Source: Candidatus Tenebribacter mawsonii
GTDB lineage: Bacteria; Cloacimonadota; Cloacimonadia; Cloacimonadales; TCS61
Direction: 5' to 3'
Assembly: GCA_030765665.1 (NCBI GenBank)
Contig: JAVCCD010000001.1
Location: 1-10,745 of the forward strand
Length of the DNA stretch: 10,745 nt
Under the pieces are notes generated by a model. The model was not told the origin of the DNA, made no database searches, and worked only from the letters and a program-made list of their open reading frames with translations. Every line of letters begins with the position of its first letter. Position 1 is the first letter of the stretch. Positions 7,087-10,745 of the stretch are shown here, piece by piece. The translations under genes were made by a program, and so were the position numbers.

Positions 7087-7115
7087 ACTATAATCTTTTT
7101 GATCTATTGTTTTAA
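7087..7115 (-). promoter_or_regulatory. candidate sigma70-like promoter for the zinc-ribbon-rnpB-recJ operon
   Basis: On the - strand TTAAAA (7115-7110) and TATAGT (7092-7087) are 17 nt apart, matching 4/6 and 5/6 of the sigma70 consensus. Transcription would start near 7080, immediately before the terminator-like hairpin and about 62 nt before the zinc-ribbon ATG. The region is AT-rich, and promoter rules for this phylum may differ. Confidence 0.4.
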
Positions 7116-7178
7116 TCCACAGATACTTCACTTTTTCTATACCCACTAATTATTTTTATAAACAAAAGATATTTGCAG

Positions 7179-8441
7179 TTATATTCTGTCAACTTCATTT
7201 ATCTCCAAACCCGATTCAATTACTGATATTTCTATGTTGTGTTTCTCTTTTGAAATTTCCAATATATCTTTTAATATTCTTATATTAGAATTTGGAAAAA
7301 CTTCTCCTTTGATGATAATCTTAGATGGATCTGTATTATGCGATCTTTCTAGTTCACTACTAAATTGAGAATGTAAACTCTTCAATTTTTCCACAAGTGA
7401 TGTTATCAAGACCTCATCTATTTCAACCTTGTTTCTAGCTTGTGTTAGCTTTTTGTTGGTAATGCGAATCTGTTCCTTTAAAAAAGGTGCAATAGCAATT
7501 TCTACTTCTGTTAAAATGTTTAAAGGACTCCCCACAGTGAAAACATTTATTCTTTCTCCACTTTGAATAACACCTCCAGAAATTGAACTATTTTCCTCTG
7601 CTTCTATTATTCCATTTGCATAGATCAGGCTATTCCTAGCATTTTTATTTATCGAGATTTTGCCAGATGCATAGATATTGGAGTCTTCTGAATAATCTAA
7701 TATTACATCTCCATGAACGATAATTCCACCTTTGTTACAACCACGTACATTTCCTTTCACCCAAAGATTACCAAAAATTTCCAAATTAGAATTTGAAACA
7801 ACTCCGTCTATAGTCGTATTTCCATAAATTGTCTTGCTAGTATCATGAATATCCTGTGAGATAAACGTTGATTTTACACAAATTTTGTTTTCATGATTTA
7901 AATAGGGATATCCAGCTTCAGTAGCTAAAACCTGATTTGTTTCAGCAGAATAATGAACATTATTCCCCATAATGTCTTCTACATTTATTTGAGAGTCTCC
8001 ATTCATAGCTACTTCATTTCCAAAGATATCAGCACCAAAACTTTGTGCCTCTTTTGAAGATATTTCAGCAATTGCCTGATCCTTCTCAACCTTTTCAAAT
8101 TGTGATAATTCATCCATCTCATACTGCTGATCAGCTTTCATACAAGTCTCAATATCAAAATTATATTTTATAGATGCTTCAGCTTTTTTTACCGATGCCA
8201 AAGCAATAAGAAATGGTTCACCAACTTCTTTAATTATTTCACGTTTGATATTATAATCAATTGCTTCTTCTAATCCATTTTTTACTCCCACAGAAGATAG
8301 AAGATTAGAGATCTCTTTTTCGTCGATCATGTTTCCTTTGTCTTCTATTGTGAGATAAGCTGAAAAATTATCTTTTGAAATTTTTAAATAAAGTGATTTG
8401 TCCGTATTTGTATAAACTTTCCCATCAGCAATTTCATTCAT
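7179..8441 (-). CDS. FapA/DUF342-family beta-helix protein
   Basis: The 420-residue protein has the FapA (DUF342) layout. An N-terminal region of about 165 residues contains AEISSKEAQSFGADIFGNEV (125-144), which corresponds to the family's 'PT.GEPG.DVFGN' signature. It is followed by short beta-helix rungs at 205-300 (YGNTTIDG, EIFGNLWVKGNVRG, GIIVHGDVIL, NIYASGKISI, SISGGVIQSGERINV). A coiled coil lies at about 315-367, and a C-terminal strand pair IIIKGEVFPNSNIRI at 375-389. There is no signal peptide, so it is cytoplasmic. FapA in Vibrio is linked to polar flagellar assembly, but the family occurs in non-flagellate bacteria and no motility gene is in view, so I leave the role open. It starts 1 nt after the B12-binding gene stop and is presumably cotranscribed with it. 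Confidence 0.82.
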   Translation of the reverse strand: MNEIADGKVYTNTDKSLYLKISKDNFSAYLTIEDKGNMIDEKEISNLLSSVGVKNGLEEAIDYNIKREIIKEVGEPFLIALASVKKAEASIKYNFDIETCMKADQQYEMDELSQFEKVEKDQAIAEISSKEAQSFGADIFGNEVAMNGDSQINVEDIMGNNVHYSAETNQVLATEAGYPYLNHENKICVKSTFISQDIHDTSKTIYGNTTIDGVVSNSNLEIFGNLWVKGNVRGCNKGGIIVHGDVILDYSEDSNIYASGKISINKNARNSLIYANGIIEAEENSSISGGVIQSGERINVFTVGSPLNILTEVEIAIAPFLKEQIRITNKKLTQARNKVEIDEVLITSLVEKLKSLHSQFSSELERSHNTDPSKIIIKGEVFPNSNIRILKDILEISKEKHNIEISVIESGLEINEVDRI

Positions 8442-8442
8442 T

Positions 8443-8838
8443 TTACATACTCTCTTTTATAAAATCGATTACATCCTTTGCCGGTGTACCAGGCGTAAAA
8501 ATAGCTTTAAATCCTTTTGATTTAAGGAAATCAATATCTTCTTCTGGAATTACACCACCACCAAAAAGCATTACATCTTCTTTCCCTTTTTCTACAAGTA
8601 AATCTGCTACTTTTGGGAAAAGAAAATTGTGTGCACCACTTAATAAACTTAAGCCTACAATATCTACATCTTCCTGAATCGCTGCATTTACTATCTGTTC
8701 TGGCGTTTGTCGAATTCCTGTGTAAATAACTTCCATACCTGCGTCTCTCAATGCTCTTGCTATATATTTTGCTCCCCTGTCATGTCCGTCTAATCCAGGT
8801 TTTGCAATCATAACTCTTATTTTTTTAATCTTAGGCAT
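8443..8838 (-). CDS. stand-alone B12-binding domain protein (methylmalonyl-CoA mutase small-subunit type)
   Basis: The 131-residue protein is essentially one cobalamin-binding Rossmann domain of the methylmalonyl-CoA mutase C-terminal family. It has the DxHxxG motif as GLDGHDRGAKY, with Asp17, His19 (lower axial ligand to cobalt) and Gly22. It also has GLSLLSGAHN (62-71) and LFGGGVIPEEDI (91-102), which hold the nucleotide tail. It matches the separate small subunit of split acyl-CoA mutases, which needs a catalytic TIM-barrel subunit encoded elsewhere. In the propionate/methylmalonyl pathway the pair interconverts succinyl-CoA and methylmalonyl-CoA. No large subunit, epimerase or MeaB chaperone is in this window. 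A strong GGAGG ribosome site (8843-8847) fixes the start. Confidence 0.9.
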   Translation of the reverse strand: MPKIKKIRVMIAKPGLDGHDRGAKYIARALRDAGMEVIYTGIRQTPEQIVNAAIQEDVDIVGLSLLSGAHNFLFPKVADLLVEKGKEDVMLFGGGVIPEEDIDFLKSKGFKAIFTPGTPAKDVIDFIKESM

Positions 8839-8858
8839 CTAACCTCCAAAATTTGTTA

Positions 8859-8889
8859 AACATAATTTGGGATAACATATTGGCGTCAA
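8859..8889 (-). promoter_or_regulatory. candidate promoter for the B12-binding/FapA-like unit
   Basis: On the - strand TTGACG (8889-8884) and TATGTT (8864-8859) are 19 nt apart, matching 5/6 and 4/6 of the sigma70 consensus with a spacer slightly too long. It lies between the upstream terminator hairpin and the gene. The start site would be close to 8852, giving a very short leader that still includes the GGAGG site. No cobalamin riboswitch fits in this 130-nt gap. Confidence 0.3.
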
Positions 8890-8907
8890 CGTTTTTTTAT
8901 AAATCAA

Positions 8908-8935
8908 ATAACCGCTATCAAATGATAACGGTTAT
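8908..8935 (-). terminator. hairpin terminator of the secreted beta-helix gene
   Basis: On the - strand ATAACCGTTATC pairs with GATAGCGGTTAT around an ATTT loop, a 12-bp stem with one G-U pair that becomes a mismatch on the + strand. It begins 33 nt after the stop of the 8969 gene. The downstream tail is T-rich but interrupted (TTTGATTTAT), so termination may be partial. Confidence 0.65.
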
Positions 8936-8968
8936 GAAAAAATTCTTTCTTAATTATAAAACGAAACA

Positions 8969-10549
8969 CTATTTTAACATTAGCATCTTTCCGGTTTGAG
9001 TTTCAGTTTTAATTGTGTAAAAATAAATTCCAGAAGTTGTTTGTTTCCCGCTTCCATCAGTTCCGTTCCATACGATATCATGTTGCCCAATACTCAGAAA
9101 ATCATGAATCAAGTCTTTAACGATTTGCCCTTTTGCATTGTAAACTTTAACCGACGTTATTGAAGGATTCTGAAGCGCAAAAGAAATTGTTGTACTAGGA
9201 TTGAATGGATTTGGATAGTTTCCTATGATTGTCAGATCACTTACTAATAGTTGATTATTAATTCCAACTTCTTCTTCTAATACAAAATCAACTATAGATG
9301 TTTCTGAAGCGATCACTGTAATCTCAATATTATCTGGAATTTGATAACCTTCTAGATAACATGAAACAGTATAGTCCCCAGCTTCAACTTCTATTTCATA
9401 TTCTCCATTTATATCAGTTAGAGCTGAATAAGTTCCGGCAGTAATCTCAGCATTTTCTAATAGGTCTCCTTCAAAATTTGTCACCGTTCCCACAATGAAT
9501 CCGGTCGAAGGACCTTCTGGTACAAATTCATAAGCACCCATATCAATTATAACAGTCCCATTCTCATCACCATCTATTATGCGCTCATTTCCATCTAAAT
9601 CAAAATTTGGAAGTGGAAAGGAAACCAGGGTTTCATCTCCAGTATCAATACAAGGTGAAATTTCGGATAAATGAAGATCAAGTTCAGCATAATTAATAAA
9701 TTGAGGATCATCTGAAATGACAAAAGTTCCGGGAGAGCCATCACTTATACAGCTATTCGAGACATTTGCAGTTCCATCTAGTATGAAGATATCTTCCGGT
9801 AAGTTATTCCATAAAATTGAATTGTATAGATTCAATGTCCCACCGTTTACCCAAAAAGCACCACCGGAAAGTGGAGATACGTTATCTACAGCTGTTATAT
9901 TTATTGCTTCTGTAGTACAATTAGTTATTCCACAAGCGGCTCCAGAACCAAATTGAGTTTCATTGTTAACGAAAAGAACGTTTGCCATGATTAGATTTGT
10001 GCTCACACCATAAACACCCGTACAAGCCCCCGCATAATTGTTTATGAACTTACAATTGTACAACTCGGGGTTAGCATTGTTCCAAAAGGAGAAGCCAGCT
10101 GCAAAAATAGCTGATGTATTTTGCTTGAAAGTACAACCATCTAAGATAGGGTCAGAACCATAAACAGTAATACTTCCACCGTAAAATCCGCAATCATTCA
10201 TCAGAAACATACAGTCATTGATATTAACGTTTGAACTGTTTTCTAAATAAACAGCTCCTCCATCCCATTCACAATAATTCTGGAAGAAATAGGAGTTTTC
10301 AATAGTAAGGTTTGAAGTGTTTGAACAAAAAATTGCACCACCATTTTTATCATCATCTTCACCTAAACCATAGCCTTGTTCAAACTGACAGTAACTAATT
10401 TCATTAGCAGACAGTGAACTTATATTTCCATCATAGAATCTTAATCCATGCCATCCGGTTGCGGCACTTAATGGTGTGAATTTTATAGAATCTGTTACAG
10501 TTCCATTGGCTACGATCCTACCATAAAATGTAAAACTTATAATGATCAT
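8969..10549 (-). CDS. secreted beta-helix protein with type IX sorting domain (main part of a frameshifted gene)
   Basis: The 526-codon frame encodes a surface or secreted protein without its export signal, which sits in the other frame at 10518-10733. Residues 40-290 are Asn/Cys/Gly-rich rungs of a right-handed beta helix (GGAIFCSNTSNLTIENSYF, GGAVYLENSSNVNINDCMF). A choice-of-anchor segment follows (HLSEISPCIDTGD 293-305, NFDLDGNERIIDG 315-327, DMGAYEF 336-342). Then comes a carboxypeptidase-regulatory-like domain (350-425, with TDINGEYEIEVEAGDYTV at 378-394), and last the FlgD-like sorting domain (NYPNPFNPSTTISF 444-457 to MLMLK). The first codons MIIISF are not a genuine start; the true protein begins at 10733. 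The sorting domain would send it through type IX secretion. Beta-helix families like this often bind or cleave glycans, but no catalytic site is evident, so function is unknown. Confidence 0.85.
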   Translation of the reverse strand: MIIISFTFYGRIVANGTVTDSIKFTPLSAATGWHGLRFYDGNISSLSANEISYCQFEQGYGLGEDDDKNGGAIFCSNTSNLTIENSYFFQNYCEWDGGAVYLENSSNVNINDCMFLMNDCGFYGGSITVYGSDPILDGCTFKQNTSAIFAAGFSFWNNANPELYNCKFINNYAGACTGVYGVSTNLIMANVLFVNNETQFGSGAACGITNCTTEAINITAVDNVSPLSGGAFWVNGGTLNLYNSILWNNLPEDIFILDGTANVSNSCISDGSPGTFVISDDPQFINYAELDLHLSEISPCIDTGDETLVSFPLPNFDLDGNERIIDGDENGTVIIDMGAYEFVPEGPSTGFIVGTVTNFEGDLLENAEITAGTYSALTDINGEYEIEVEAGDYTVSCYLEGYQIPDNIEITVIASETSIVDFVLEEEVGINNQLLVSDLTIIGNYPNPFNPSTTISFALQNPSITSVKVYNAKGQIVKDLIHDFLSIGQHDIVWNGTDGSGKQTTSGIYFYTIKTETQTGKMLMLK

Positions 10550-10733
10550 TAAAAATCACATCTACACCAGCTTCGATTTCCAGTTCCGTATCGGCTTGGA
10601 TTATAATTTCTCCGTCAACATAGTAGGGGCTTCCGGCTACATCCCATAAACCGCTTACGTCCACTGCTGGGATAACTGTGGAACTAATAATTACAGGTAA
10701 TAAAAACACTAAAAACAGAATCAATTTTTTCAT
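10518..10733 (-). CDS. 5' part of the frameshifted secreted beta-helix gene (signal peptide)
   Basis: This 71-codon frame has an AGGAG ribosome site at the window edge (10741-10745) and starts MKKLILFLVFLLPVIISSTV, a good Sec signal peptide. It continues with SGLWDVAGSPYYVDGEIII (27-45) and LEIEAGVDVIFNDHYKFYI (51-69), the usual opening of such beta-helix proteins. It then runs into a stop at 10518-10520. Shifting frame by one base in the run of four A (+ strand 10525-10528) joins it smoothly to YGRIVANGTVTDSIKF in the next frame. The two frames are therefore one gene of about 590 codons, broken by a real mutation or an assembly error. Confidence 0.8.
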   Translation of the reverse strand: MKKLILFLVFLLPVIISSTVIPAVDVSGLWDVAGSPYYVDGEIIIQADTELEIEAGVDVIFNDHYKFYILW

Positions 10734-10745
10734 TTTGCTACTCCT

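Noticed and set aside
8850..8968. Possible cobalamin riboswitch before the B12-binding gene
   Set aside because: The gap is only about 130 nt, partly taken by a terminator hairpin, and no B12-box-like sequence is visible; the domain binds B12 but is not thereby B12-regulated.
9717..9956. 79-codon + strand open frame
   Set aside because: It is fully antisense to the beta-helix gene, whose domain content is unmistakable.

Overview
The window looks like a chromosomal segment of an AT-rich, diderm (Gram-negative-type) bacterium of the FCB group. Cloacimonadota or a closely related candidate phylum is my best guess. This is inferred from low GC, an apolipoprotein N-acyltransferase, lipoproteins, and secreted beta-helix proteins that end in a 'NYPNPFNPSTTISF' FlgD-like (type IX secretion) sorting domain. 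No marker gene fixes the taxonomy.

Left end (1-1430, + strand): the C-terminal tail of an unidentified gene, a GC-richer intergenic element, an exported protein of unknown function (213-1076), and then a stretch of gene debris. The debris holds two out-of-frame remnants of FlgD-like sorting domains (1052-1126 and 1217-1429). Two short imperfectly similar sequences sharing AAACATTATGC flank the exported-protein gene and give the region a faint cassette-like look.

Middle (7115-1460, - strand): a housekeeping gene string read right to left. It runs: coiled-coil/C4 zinc-ribbon protein, RNase P RNA (rnpB), recJ, a beta-propeller-like lipoprotein, lnt, and a MerR-like regulator. Spacing is very tight: rnpB begins about 4 nt after the zinc-ribbon stop codon, recJ and the lipoprotein almost abut, the lipoprotein overlaps lnt by 11 nt, and lnt and the regulator are 1 nt apart. 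A sigma70-like promoter (7087-7115) followed at once by an intrinsic-terminator-like hairpin (7044-7076) heads the string.

Right (8889-7179, - strand): a two-gene unit with a stand-alone B12-binding domain protein (methylmalonyl-CoA mutase small-subunit type) and a FapA/DUF342-family beta-helix protein, 1 nt apart.

Far right (10733-8969, - strand): a secreted right-handed beta-helix protein with choice-of-anchor, carboxypeptidase-regulatory-like and type IX sorting domains. It is split into two frames by an apparent single-base frameshift near 10525-10528 and followed by a terminator hairpin.

I see no CRISPR array, tRNA, phage, IS transposase or defence system. Most of the window is conserved housekeeping. 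The unusual parts are the arrangement around rnpB and the decayed sorting-domain region at the left.
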